Shown here one piece after another: positions 50,040-58,695 of a stretch of DNA of 64,000 nt (within the stretch, counting starts at the first letter, position 1; each line of letters opens with the position of its first letter). This DNA comes from Flavobacterium oncorhynchi (GTDB taxonomy: Bacteria; Bacteroidota; Bacteroidia; Flavobacteriales; Flavobacteriaceae): assembly GCF_002217355.1 (NCBI RefSeq), contig NZ_MUHA01000005.1, forward strand, positions 198,870 through 262,869. Reading direction: 5' to 3'. Position numbers and translations under genes: made by a program. The notes below the pieces were generated by a model. It searched no databases and was not told where the DNA came from. It saw only the letters and a list, made by a program, of their open reading frames with translations.

Positions 50040-51050
50040 ATGAAAAAAATAACTATTAAGGATATTGCAACAGAAGCTGAGGTTTCTATATCTACGGTGT
50101 CTTTTGTTATTAATGATAAAGGAGAGAAGATGGGAATAAGCCCGGCGGTGATTAAAAAAGTACAGCAAGTTGCTGAAAAACTTAATTATCGGCCAAGTAT
50201 GATAGCGACAAGTCTAAGAACGGGTAAAACGAGATCTATCGGGTTAATTGTTGAGGATATTTCGAATCAGTTTTTTGCTGATCTTGCGCGGGTAATAGAA
50301 GAGGAAGCAAGAAATATTGATTATCGTGTTTTTTATTGCAGTACAGGCGGTAATGATGAACGTTCTGAGGAGTTAATACATAGTTTACTGCAGGCAAATG
50401 TGGATGGGTTTATTATTACGCCAACACAAAATATTGAAAGCAGTATTGATTTGCTTTTGAGATTGAAAAAGCCGGTAGTATTAATTGATAGATATTTTGC
50501 AGGACAAAATGTGAGCCATGTTGTAATGGATAATTATGAGGCATCAAATTCTGCAGCAAAATTTTTGATCAATAAAGGCCGTAAGAATATAGCGATTGTC
50601 AATATCACATCAGAAATGATTCAGATGAAATCACGAGAAGATGGATGTCGAGATGCATTAAAAGAAGCTGGTCTTTATAATGATTCGCTGGTGCTTCATA
50701 TGGAGTACAACAGCACTGAAGAAACCAGAGTTGCAGCAATTGTAAGTTTTTTAGAAAAAAATCCGCAAATTGATGCCGTTTTGTTTTTAACAAACTATAT
50801 GGGGCTTGCAGGTTTACAGGCTTTTAAAAAGGTTGGGAAAACAATTCCAGACGATGTTTCGGTTATTAGTTTTGATGATCATGACAGTTTTAAACTTCAT
50901 ACACCAAAAATAACAGTTATTTCGCAGCCTATTAATGATATTGCGGTCAAATCAATACAATTGTTATTGAGTCAGATGACCAATATGGAAAAATTTGAAA
51001 TAGAAAAAAGTCTCAAAAAAGGAGAATTGATTGTTAGAGAATCAGTTTAA
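50040..51050 (+). CDS. LacI-family transcriptional regulator, 336 aa
   Basis: Sugar-responsive repressor. Residues 2-24 (KKITIKDIATEAEVSISTVSFV) are the helix-turn-helix, followed by the hinge helix PSMIATSLRTGKTRSIG. The periplasmic-binding-protein-like sensor core spans about 60-330. LIVEDISNQFFADLARVIEE and VVLIDRYFAG are typical. The gene is flanked by operators with a central CG and lies between manA and susC. The natural inducer is probably mannose or a manno-oligosaccharide, but no specificity residue can be named. Regulation by LacI is less common than HTCS or ECF control in Bacteroidota glycan loci. Confidence 0.92.
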   Translation: MKKITIKDIATEAEVSISTVSFVINDKGEKMGISPAVIKKVQQVAEKLNYRPSMIATSLRTGKTRSIGLIVEDISNQFFADLARVIEEEARNIDYRVFYCSTGGNDERSEELIHSLLQANVDGFIITPTQNIESSIDLLLRLKKPVVLIDRYFAGQNVSHVVMDNYEASNSAAKFLINKGRKNIAIVNITSEMIQMKSREDGCRDALKEAGLYNDSLVLHMEYNSTEETRVAAIVSFLEKNPQIDAVLFLTNYMGLAGLQAFKKVGKTIPDDVSVISFDDHDSFKLHTPKITVISQPINDIAVKSIQLLLSQMTNMEKFEIEKSLKKGELIVRESV

Positions 51051-51080
51051 TTTTTAAGAGCATAATCATAAAAAAAAAGA

Positions 51081-51108
51081 AAAAAACGATTCGTTTTTTT
51101 TTAGGAAT
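51081..51108 (+). terminator. Weak hairpin after lacI
   Basis: AAAAAACGA (51081-51089) and TCGTTTTTT (51091-51099) are perfectly complementary and are followed by a T run. It is a short A-T stem that could act as a terminator for lacI, though a regulator site is possible. Confidence 0.5.
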
Positions 51109-51110
51109 TT

Positions 51111-51128
51111 TACTAAATCGTTTTAGTA
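51111..51128. promoter_or_regulatory. LacI-type operator TACTAAATCGTTTTAGTA before susC
   Basis: An 18-bp dyad with 8 of 9 positions symmetric around a central CG. It lies 221 bases before the susC ATG, so the susC transcript may have a long leader. A weaker relative (TACTATATCGATTGCTAA) occurs at 51176-51193. Confidence 0.6.
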
Positions 51129-51349
51129 ATTTAAGGTCAAAATATTCGAGCATTGCGTTATTTTTTTGAGCTGTTTACTATATCGATTGCTAAGAGTTAT
51201 AGGAATGTTTACGTTGCTATTAAAGCATTGTATTTGTTGGGCGTAGAGCTTATGAGTACAATATTAAAATTGAGTTCAAATTTTTATTAATTATTTAAAA
51301 ACAATCACGTTAAAACAAAACAAATTACCAATTACCAAAAAAAAAGCTT

Positions 51350-54300
51350 ATGAAACGAATATTAGCAGTGTTAGGAATGGTATTGTTGTGCAGCTTAGGA
51401 GCTGTGGCGCAAAATCGATTAATAACAGGCGTAGTGGCAGATGCACAAAACAGAGGAGTTATTGCTGCATCTATCGAGGTTCAAGGAAAACCGTTTAGTG
51501 CAATTACAGATACAGAAGGTAGATTTAAAATGAATGTTCCAGAAGGAGCAGTTACTTTAAATGTATCTTCGATAGGTTTTACATCAAAAACGATAGTACT
51601 TCAGCCAGGTGAAAATAAAATATCAGTTGTATTATTAGAAAATGTACAAGAATTAAAAGATGTTGTTGTAACATCATTTGGAGTTAAAAAACAAAAGAAA
51701 AGTTTAGGATACGCTGTTGGGGAACTTAAAGGAGAAGAACTAACAAAAAATAAAGAAATTAACTTAGGAAACGCATTACAAGGTAAAATTGCCGGTGTTA
51801 ACGTTTCTGCACCAGTTTCTGGACCATCAGGTTCTAGCCGTGTTGTAATTCGTGGAGCAACTTCGGCTTCTGGATCAAACCAGCCTTTGTATGTTGTAGA
51901 TGGTATTCCAATCGATAACACTCAGCAAGGTAATGCTGGTATGTGGGGTGGAGCTGATAAAGGAGATGGTATGTCTTCTTTCAATCCAGATGATATTGCT
52001 TCTATGTCAGTACTTAAAGGTAGTGCGGCTTCTGCTCTTTACGGGTACAGAGGATCTAATGGTGTTATCTTGATTACTACTAAAAAAGGAAAAAGCGGAA
52101 CTGGTCTTGGTGTAGATTTTAGTACAAACTCTACATTCAATACACCAATAAGCCTTTTAGATTGGCAAGATCAATACGGATCAGGAGAGCCTGTTAATGG
52201 AGTTCCTTCAAGATTTGGCAGTTTATCAGAGCTTAGAGAAAAATATGTATTGGCTTGGGGAGATAAATATGACGGAAAACAAACTATTGCACTTGATGGA
52301 ACTACTAGACCATATCAAGCAAATGGGAAAAATAACGTAAAAAACTTCTATAGAACGGGATATTCTTTCAGTAATACTTTAGCAATTTCTGGAGGAAACG
52401 AAACAACTAATTTTAGATTGTCTTTCGGAAATACAAAAGACGAGTCTATTTTACCAGGAACAAACTTTGGAAGAAACAACGTGGCTTTAAGTTTGAACTC
52501 GTCTCCGAATAAAAAAATCAGCATCGAAACAAATGCACAATATATTACAGAGAAAAGTCAAAACAGACCTTATTTGAACGATTCACCTAGAAACGCTTCG
52601 TATACTACAACATTCTTAAATCCTGGAGCAGATATCAGATGGTTAAGTAATGGTTACGATGAAAATGGAGGTGAAGCTGATTATTTTGGATCAAACACTT
52701 ACCAAACGAATCCATATTTTGCAACGCAAGAAGATTTAAATAGTGATCTTAGAAAACGTTTTATCGGTTCTGCTAAAGTAAATTATAACATTACTGAAAA
52801 AATTTACGCAAAAGGTGTTATTGGTATGGATGATATTAACTACGAATACACTGAAATCGAACCTACAGGAATTAACTACAAAACTGGAGGGGCATTAGAG
52901 AACAGAGTAGAAGGACGTACAGAATATAATGCTTCTGCTTATTTAGGATACAAAGGTAATATAGTAGAAAACCTTTCATTAGATGCTTTCATTGGAGCTA
53001 ACCGTCAACACAACAGATTCAGCGGAATTAAAATGAAGGGAAATAATTTTATTGTTCCATTCAAATATTTCTATGGAAATACACAACCTGAAAAAACAGA
53101 AAAATTATTCTCGGAAAGCGAAGTTAACTCACTTTTCTATTCTGCCGATTTAGGATACAAAGATTTCTTATATGTTAGTTTAACAGGTCGTCAAGATTGG
53201 TTTTCAACTTTAGATCCGTCAAGTAACAGTACTTTTTACCCATCTGTAAGTACCAGTTTAATTTATTCTGAAATTATTCAATTGCCAGAATGGATGTCTT
53301 ACGGTAAGATTAGAGCAGGTTGGGGTAATGTTGGTGGAGCTTTGCCAGACGCTTATGCTTTAGCATTAACATATTCTGCACCTGATGGACAAACAGATTC
53401 TTTAGGTCAGCCAATTTTAGGAGTTAATGGAGATACAGTTCCAAACAGAAGTTTAAAACCTTACAACGTTAGTACAATCGAATTTGGTTTCGAAAATACA
53501 TTCTTCAATAATAGAGTGAGTACAGATTTAACTTTCTACAGTAAGAAAACAACTAACGATATTACTGATGCCGATATTTCTCAAGCATCTGGTTATAGAA
53601 CAACAAAAATCAACGTGGGAGAAATCCTGAACAAAGGGGTTGAATTTGCAATTAATGTAAAAGCGATTAAAACACCAACTTTTGGATGGAATGTTGGGTA
53701 TAATTTTGCTTATAACGATAGTGAAGTACTTAATCTTTCTGATAAAATTACAACAAAAACACTTGAAGGAAACAGAGATTCAAAAGCTTCTGTAGTTTTA
53801 GAAAAAGGACAGCCATTTGGAATAATCAAAGCTTATGATTATTTAAGAGATGCAAAAGGAAATATTGTACTTGATACAAACGGCAGATTCATGAGAGGAG
53901 ATTTAATTAATGCTGGACAAGGTGTTGCACCATTGTCTATGGGATTCTCAAATGATTTCTCTTATAAAAATTTCACACTTTCGATTTTTGTTGATGCTAA
54001 ATTTGGTGGAGAAATCTACTCAGCAACAAACCAGTTAGGAACTCGTTACGGATTAGCTGAGCAAACACTTGGCGGTCGTGAAGGCGGAATTGCTGTAAGT
54101 GGTACAGATGTTAACGGTAATCCTGTAAATACTACAGTTTCTGCATATGATTACTGGAGAAGTTATGCAGAGGTGACATCAAATTTTGTTTACGATGCTG
54201 ATTTTATCAAGTTGAGAGCAGTTTCTTTCAGCTATAATTTTCCAAAAGCAAATCTTGCAAAAACACCATTCCAATCGGTTAGTTTAGCATTTTCTGCTCA

Positions 54301-54439
54301 TAACTTATGGACAATTTATGATAAAGTGCCAAACATTGATCCAGAGTCTAACTACTCTAATAGTAATGCACAAGGTCTTGAAAGAGCATCTATGCCGTTG
54401 ACAAGAAACTTTGGTTTAACTCTTAATGTTAAATTCTAA
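51350..54439 (+). CDS. SusC-type TonB-dependent transporter of the mannoside locus, 1029 aa
   Basis: Outer-membrane importer for oligosaccharides. Signal peptide ends LGAVAQN. A carboxypeptidase-regulatory-like domain (about 23-100, ITGVVADAQNRGVIAASIEV) and plug (about 110-235, GVNVSAPVSGPSGSSRVVIR and LKGSAASALYGYRGSNGVIL) precede the 22-strand barrel ending in FGLTLNVKF. It lacks an STN domain, unlike the SusC at 26919, so it does not signal through FecR. That agrees with the LacI-type operator at 51111. The paired SusD gene follows after 16 bases. Substrate is inferred to be a mannose-containing oligosaccharide from the downstream enzymes. Confidence 0.95.
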   Translation: MKRILAVLGMVLLCSLGAVAQNRLITGVVADAQNRGVIAASIEVQGKPFSAITDTEGRFKMNVPEGAVTLNVSSIGFTSKTIVLQPGENKISVVLLENVQELKDVVVTSFGVKKQKKSLGYAVGELKGEELTKNKEINLGNALQGKIAGVNVSAPVSGPSGSSRVVIRGATSASGSNQPLYVVDGIPIDNTQQGNAGMWGGADKGDGMSSFNPDDIASMSVLKGSAASALYGYRGSNGVILITTKKGKSGTGLGVDFSTNSTFNTPISLLDWQDQYGSGEPVNGVPSRFGSLSELREKYVLAWGDKYDGKQTIALDGTTRPYQANGKNNVKNFYRTGYSFSNTLAISGGNETTNFRLSFGNTKDESILPGTNFGRNNVALSLNSSPNKKISIETNAQYITEKSQNRPYLNDSPRNASYTTTFLNPGADIRWLSNGYDENGGEADYFGSNTYQTNPYFATQEDLNSDLRKRFIGSAKVNYNITEKIYAKGVIGMDDINYEYTEIEPTGINYKTGGALENRVEGRTEYNASAYLGYKGNIVENLSLDAFIGANRQHNRFSGIKMKGNNFIVPFKYFYGNTQPEKTEKLFSESEVNSLFYSADLGYKDFLYVSLTGRQDWFSTLDPSSNSTFYPSVSTSLIYSEIIQLPEWMSYGKIRAGWGNVGGALPDAYALALTYSAPDGQTDSLGQPILGVNGDTVPNRSLKPYNVSTIEFGFENTFFNNRVSTDLTFYSKKTTNDITDADISQASGYRTTKINVGEILNKGVEFAINVKAIKTPTFGWNVGYNFAYNDSEVLNLSDKITTKTLEGNRDSKASVVLEKGQPFGIIKAYDYLRDAKGNIVLDTNGRFMRGDLINAGQGVAPLSMGFSNDFSYKNFTLSIFVDAKFGGEIYSATNQLGTRYGLAEQTLGGREGGIAVSGTDVNGNPVNTTVSAYDYWRSYAEVTSNFVYDADFIKLRAVSFSYNFPKANLAKTPFQSVSLAFSAHNLWTIYDKVPNIDPESNYSNSNAQGLERASMPLTRNFGLTLNVKF

Positions 54440-54455
54440 TAACGAAAATTGAAAG

Positions 54456-55970
54456 ATGAAAAATAAATTTATAAAAATATTCTGTGTTGCAATTGTTGGT
54501 GCAATGACACTTGCTTCATGCGACAAAGGATTCGAAGAATTGAATCAGAATCCAAATGCTTTGACAGATCCATCTGTAAAATCTATGTTTACACTTGCTG
54601 AGATTTATGTTGACGGACAAGACTTTTCTAATACGAGAGGAAATAATATTTATGCTGCGCAAATTGTACAGCAATTTTCATCCTTAAGTGGTTCAGGGTC
54701 AAAATATACCTATTCATCTGAATATTCAGGAGCACTTTTTGGAGAAACGTATGGTAAAGGATTAAATCAAATTTTCCAGTTATTATCTGTTATAAAAGAT
54801 ACACCAGAGAATGCTAATGCTATTCAGGCTTTAAGAATCATGAAAGTTTTCTTGTTTCAAAAGTTAACAGATACTTATGGAGATGTTCCTTATTTTGAAG
54901 CTGGAAAAGGATACAACGGAGGAGTTTATGCTCCAAAATATGATACTCAAGAAGCAATCTACAATGATCTTTTGAAAGAATTAGATGAAGCAGGTGACGC
55001 TTTAGATGCTAATAAAGCATTTGTAGGCAACGCTGATTTGTTCTATCAAAGTGATGTGGCTAAATGGAAAAAATTAGCTAACTCAATGATGTTAAGAGTT
55101 GCAATGCGTTTATCTAAAGTGAACCCTGCAAAAGCAAAACAATATGTAGAGAAAGCTGTTGCTAAAGGTGTTTTTACATCAAATGATGATAGTTTAGTTT
55201 TAAGACATGACTCAGGACCACAAGGAGTTAAGACAAATCCAATTACTTCTTCATGGGTTGTAAATGACTTGAATAAAGGCGATGCAAATACAAAATTCAG
55301 TAAAACATTTATTGATAATTTGAAAAGCAATAATGATCCACGTTTAAGAATTTTAGCAAAACTTGAAGCAACTGGAGACAATTCTCCTGCAAGCCAGCAA
55401 GGTCTTGCAAATGATGCAAGAGAATTTCCAGGCGGAGACAAAAAAGTTTTCTCTGATCCTAATACATCTACAGTATTACGTTTAGACGCTCCTACATTAA
55501 TTATGTCTTACGCTGAAGTAGAGTTTATTTTGGCTGAAGCAGCTGTAAAAGGATGGAATGTAAACGGATCAGCACAAAAGCATTATGAAGATGGAGTAAG
55601 AGCTGCAATGCAGATTCTGACTATTTTTGGAGACAAAGTACCAGCAGTCACTCTTACAGAATACAACGATTACATGACAGCTCACCCTTTTAAATCATCA
55701 GGAACTGAAGCTCAAAAAATCGAACAAATTATTACTCAAAAATGGATTGTATTGTTGTTTAATGGTTTTGAAGCATTCTCAGAATACAGAAGAACAGGAT
55801 ATCCAGTTTTAGTTCCAGTTAATGATCCAACAGGAGAAACAAAGGGAACAATTCCTAGAAGATTAATTTATGACCAGTCAGAATTAATCACTAATAATGC
55901 AAATTATAAAGAAGCAATACAACGCCAAGGGTTGGATTTAATGACAACTAGAATTTGGTGGGATAAGTAG
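54456..55970 (+). CDS. SusD-like surface lipoprotein of the mannoside locus, 504 aa
   Basis: Glycan-binding lid for the preceding SusC. Lipobox TLASCDKGFEELNQNPN gives acylated Cys22 or so; the NQNPN motif is typical of the SusD-like_2 group. The TPR core includes IQALRIMKVFLFQKLTDTYGDVPYF and SYAEVEFILAEAAVKGWN, the most conserved SusD segments. Length 504 is normal. A strong terminator follows 29 bases after the stop, so the hydrolase genes downstream must have their own promoters or be reached by read-through. Surface location is expected. Confidence 0.93.
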   Translation: MKNKFIKIFCVAIVGAMTLASCDKGFEELNQNPNALTDPSVKSMFTLAEIYVDGQDFSNTRGNNIYAAQIVQQFSSLSGSGSKYTYSSEYSGALFGETYGKGLNQIFQLLSVIKDTPENANAIQALRIMKVFLFQKLTDTYGDVPYFEAGKGYNGGVYAPKYDTQEAIYNDLLKELDEAGDALDANKAFVGNADLFYQSDVAKWKKLANSMMLRVAMRLSKVNPAKAKQYVEKAVAKGVFTSNDDSLVLRHDSGPQGVKTNPITSSWVVNDLNKGDANTKFSKTFIDNLKSNNDPRLRILAKLEATGDNSPASQQGLANDAREFPGGDKKVFSDPNTSTVLRLDAPTLIMSYAEVEFILAEAAVKGWNVNGSAQKHYEDGVRAAMQILTIFGDKVPAVTLTEYNDYMTAHPFKSSGTEAQKIEQIITQKWIVLLFNGFEAFSEYRRTGYPVLVPVNDPTGETKGTIPRRLIYDQSELITNNANYKEAIQRQGLDLMTTRIWWDK

Positions 55971-55998
55971 TTTTAAAATTTTGGTTAGTTAAGTTGAA

Positions 55999-56038
55999 TA
56001 AGCTCGGGAGGAGTATGAGTACCTCCCGGCTTATTTTT
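55999..56038 (+). terminator. Rho-independent terminator after susD
   Basis: TAAGCTCGGGAGG (55999-56011) and CCTCCCGGCTTA (56022-56033) form a GC-rich stem with one bulged T, followed by TTTTT. Confidence 0.9.
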
Positions 56039-56411
56039 AATTTTCTATTTCAATTTTCATTAAATTAGAGGGTTTGTATCACAAATTAGTTCTATAGTTT
56101 TAATACCCTTTTTTTCGCAAAAGACAAAAGAGCTTCTGCTGAAAAAGATGGAATTACTTTCAAAAAGAATATACAATTGAATGATCTTAATTTTTTAATT
56201 ATTGAAGTGTAATAAAAAATCTTAAATAAACAATTTAAAAGATAAAACTTGGCAGCTGTAAAAGGGAAAATGATTTTCAGAATATTTTGTTAGTTACTGT
56301 TATTCCGTATTAAAAGCCCAAAAGAGAGGGAGAATTGTGGAAACGTAGTTTTCCTTCTCAAACTGCCAACAATTAAGTTGCAAAAGCATAATAATTAAGT
56401 ATTGAGTTATA
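56039..56411. other. Gene-free spacer between susD and the mannosidase genes
   Basis: About 370 bases. A 40-codon stop-to-stop frame ending near 56212 (AKDKRASAEKDGITFKKN part) reads plausibly but has no start codon. No clear promoter or operator is seen, although the hydrolase genes need one after the susD terminator. Confidence 0.4.
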
Positions 56412-58400
56412 ATGGAGTTTAAAAAGAACTTTTATTGGGTTTTGAGTATTTGTCTGGCAAATTTTTCATTTGTGGCAAAGGCGCAAAACATGGAATTAAA
56501 AAAAGGATGGCAGTACAGAGAAACCAAAACAACAAAATGGTATCCTGCTTCTGTTCCCGGTGAAGTTCATACCGATTTACTCAACAATAAATTAATACCA
56601 GATCCATTCTACAGAGACAATGAAAAAAAGCTGGAATGGATTGAAAAGAAAGATTGGGAATATAAAACCACTTTTGAAGTAAGCACTGCAACTTTAAATA
56701 AAAAAAATACCGAATTAGTTTTTGACGGATTAGATACTTACGCATCCGTTTATTTAAACAATCAGTTAGTTTTAAAAGCAGACAATATGTTTCGTCAATG
56801 GCGTGTTGACGTAAAAAAGAATTTAAAGCCGGGAAAAAATGATTTAGTAGTCGTTTTTAAATCAGCACAAAATGTTGTTGATTCATTGGCCAAAAAAGAT
56901 TTTCCGTTTGTAATTCCAGATAATCCTCGTGCCTATGTACGTAAAGCACAATACCATTTTGGATGGGATTGGGGGCCAAAATTCACAACTTGTGGAATTT
57001 GGAAAACACCAAGATTAGAAGCATATGATGTAAAAACTCCTGAGAAACCATATGTATTAGATCGCAAAATCGAATTGATACAACAGCCTGATGATAAAGG
57101 AACATCATTTTACTTTAAAATTGATGACAAGCCCGTTTATATGAAAGGGGCAAATTATATTCCATCAGATGCATTCCTGTCGCGAGTAACCAAAAAAGAA
57201 TACGAAAAAGTAATTGCACTTGCCAAAGATGCCAACATGAATATGCTGCGTGTTTGGGGAGGCGGGGTTTATGAAGATGATTATTTTTATGATTTATGCG
57301 ATAAAAACGGAATCTATGTCTGGCAGGATTTTATGTTCGCTGGAACAATGGTACCGGGAGATGATGCTTTTTTTGATAATGTAAAAAAGGAAGTTCAATA
57401 TCAAGTAAAACGTCTTCGTTACCACAAAAGCATAGTTTTATGGTGCGGGAATAATGAAATCGATGAAGCTTTTAAAAGTTGGGGATGGCAAAAAAGCATG
57501 AAAATGTCGAAACAAGATTCGACCAGATTATGGAAAGACTACGTTCGTTTGTTTCAAGATAGTATTCCAAAATGGGTAAAAGAAGTTGATCCCAAACGAC
57601 CATACTTAAGTTCTTCGCCTTTATTTCACTGGTCAAAAGCAAAAAGTATAACAGAAGGTGACAGCCATTATTGGGGAACTTGGTGGGGACTTGAAGATAT
57701 TGAAGCGGTGCAGAATAAAACGGGACGTTTTGTAAGCGAGTACGGAATGCAGGCTATGCCAAATTATTCTTCTATAGAAAAATTTACATTACCAGAAGAC
57801 CGATATTTATATTCAGATATTTTGCAGGCACATCAAAAAGCGGGCAAAGGATTTATGAAATTAGATTCGTATTTAAATCGCTACTTTATTAGTTCAGACA
57901 AAATAAAGAAAATGAATGTTGAGGATTATACTTACCTCTCGCAATGCTTACAATACTATTCATTAAAAAATATTATAGGCATTCATCGTTCAAAAGCGCC
58001 TTATAATATGGGAACATTAGTTTGGCAGCTTAATGATTGCTGGCCTGTTGCAAGCTGGAGCGTAACGGATTATTATGACAGACAGCCAAAAGCAGCTTGG
58101 TACGCTATGAAAGAAGCGTATAGAGATGATAAAACACCAGAAATTGATCTTACTCGCCCAATTGATTTAAAATTGGAAGACCCAAAAATAACTTGGGAAG
58201 TAAGAGGAAATAAAGTGATTTTAAAAGCTTCAAAAGCCGCAAAATATGTATACATTTCTATAAAAGGTTATACAGGAAAATGGAGTGATAATTATATAGA
58301 CTTAAAAGCTGGTGAGGAAAGAATTATTTCTTTTGAAGGCAAAGTGACAAAGCCAGTCCTGAAAGTTTATTCTCTGTATGATGTTTTGAAGAGGTACTAA
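56412..58400 (+). CDS. GH2 beta-mannosidase-like enzyme lacking accessory domains, 662 aa
   Basis: Secreted exo-beta-mannosidase, expected to release the beta-linked mannose at the N-glycan core or from beta-mannosides. Signal peptide ends FVAKAQNM. The N-terminal sugar-binding domain (about 27-215) holds PGEVHTDLLNNKLIPDPFYRDNE and FGWDWGPKFTTCGIW. The TIM barrel follows, with acid/base Glu349 in WCGNNEID and nucleophile Glu443 in FVSEYGMQ. FYFKIDDKPVYMKGANYIPSD comes within about 25 residues of the N-domain, so the first Ig-like domain is missing. After the barrel the chain runs directly into the last domain (GKWSDNYIDLKAGEERIISF), so the second Ig-like domain is gone too. Homologues are usually about 820-860 residues. 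The frame is open and both catalytic residues remain. Confidence 0.85.
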   Translation: MEFKKNFYWVLSICLANFSFVAKAQNMELKKGWQYRETKTTKWYPASVPGEVHTDLLNNKLIPDPFYRDNEKKLEWIEKKDWEYKTTFEVSTATLNKKNTELVFDGLDTYASVYLNNQLVLKADNMFRQWRVDVKKNLKPGKNDLVVVFKSAQNVVDSLAKKDFPFVIPDNPRAYVRKAQYHFGWDWGPKFTTCGIWKTPRLEAYDVKTPEKPYVLDRKIELIQQPDDKGTSFYFKIDDKPVYMKGANYIPSDAFLSRVTKKEYEKVIALAKDANMNMLRVWGGGVYEDDYFYDLCDKNGIYVWQDFMFAGTMVPGDDAFFDNVKKEVQYQVKRLRYHKSIVLWCGNNEIDEAFKSWGWQKSMKMSKQDSTRLWKDYVRLFQDSIPKWVKEVDPKRPYLSSSPLFHWSKAKSITEGDSHYWGTWWGLEDIEAVQNKTGRFVSEYGMQAMPNYSSIEKFTLPEDRYLYSDILQAHQKAGKGFMKLDSYLNRYFISSDKIKKMNVEDYTYLSQCLQYYSLKNIIGIHRSKAPYNMGTLVWQLNDCWPVASWSVTDYYDRQPKAAWYAMKEAYRDDKTPEIDLTRPIDLKLEDPKITWEVRGNKVILKASKAAKYVYISIKGYTGKWSDNYIDLKAGEERIISFEGKVTKPVLKVYSLYDVLKRY

Positions 58401-58435
58401 GGTACTAAGTAGCAAAGGTTCAAAGGTTTTTGTGT

Positions 58436-58680
58436 AGAGACGCATTGCAGTGCATCTGTTTACCTTGCGAACTTAGCGAGAGTCATTGCGCTCTTTGCGG
58501 TTATTTTTTGTGTTCTAGATTATTCTTTTGAGAGTAAAATAACAAAACGAACCGTGAAAGTCTAGTCTCTATATAATGTTTTGAATAAGTATAAATAAAA
58601 AGCTTCTAAGAAGCTAAGGTTCTGAAGTGCTAAGTTTAATTAGCAAATCTTAGAATCTTAGAACCTTAGAACCTCAGAAT
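58436..58680. repeat. Three short repeat types between mannosidase genes
   Basis: A hairpin AGAGACGCATTGCAGTGCAT (58436-58455), a TTGCGAACTTAGCG/CTCTTTGCGG block (58463-58500), and four tandem 8-mers CTTAGAAY (58649-58680). Confidence 0.6.
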
Positions 58681-58695
58681 CTAAATAAAAAAAAT

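Noticed and set aside
56091-56212. Stop-to-stop frame of about 40 codons after susD
   Set aside because: Reads plausibly but has no start codon and no recognisable family; could be a decayed remnant but evidence is too thin.
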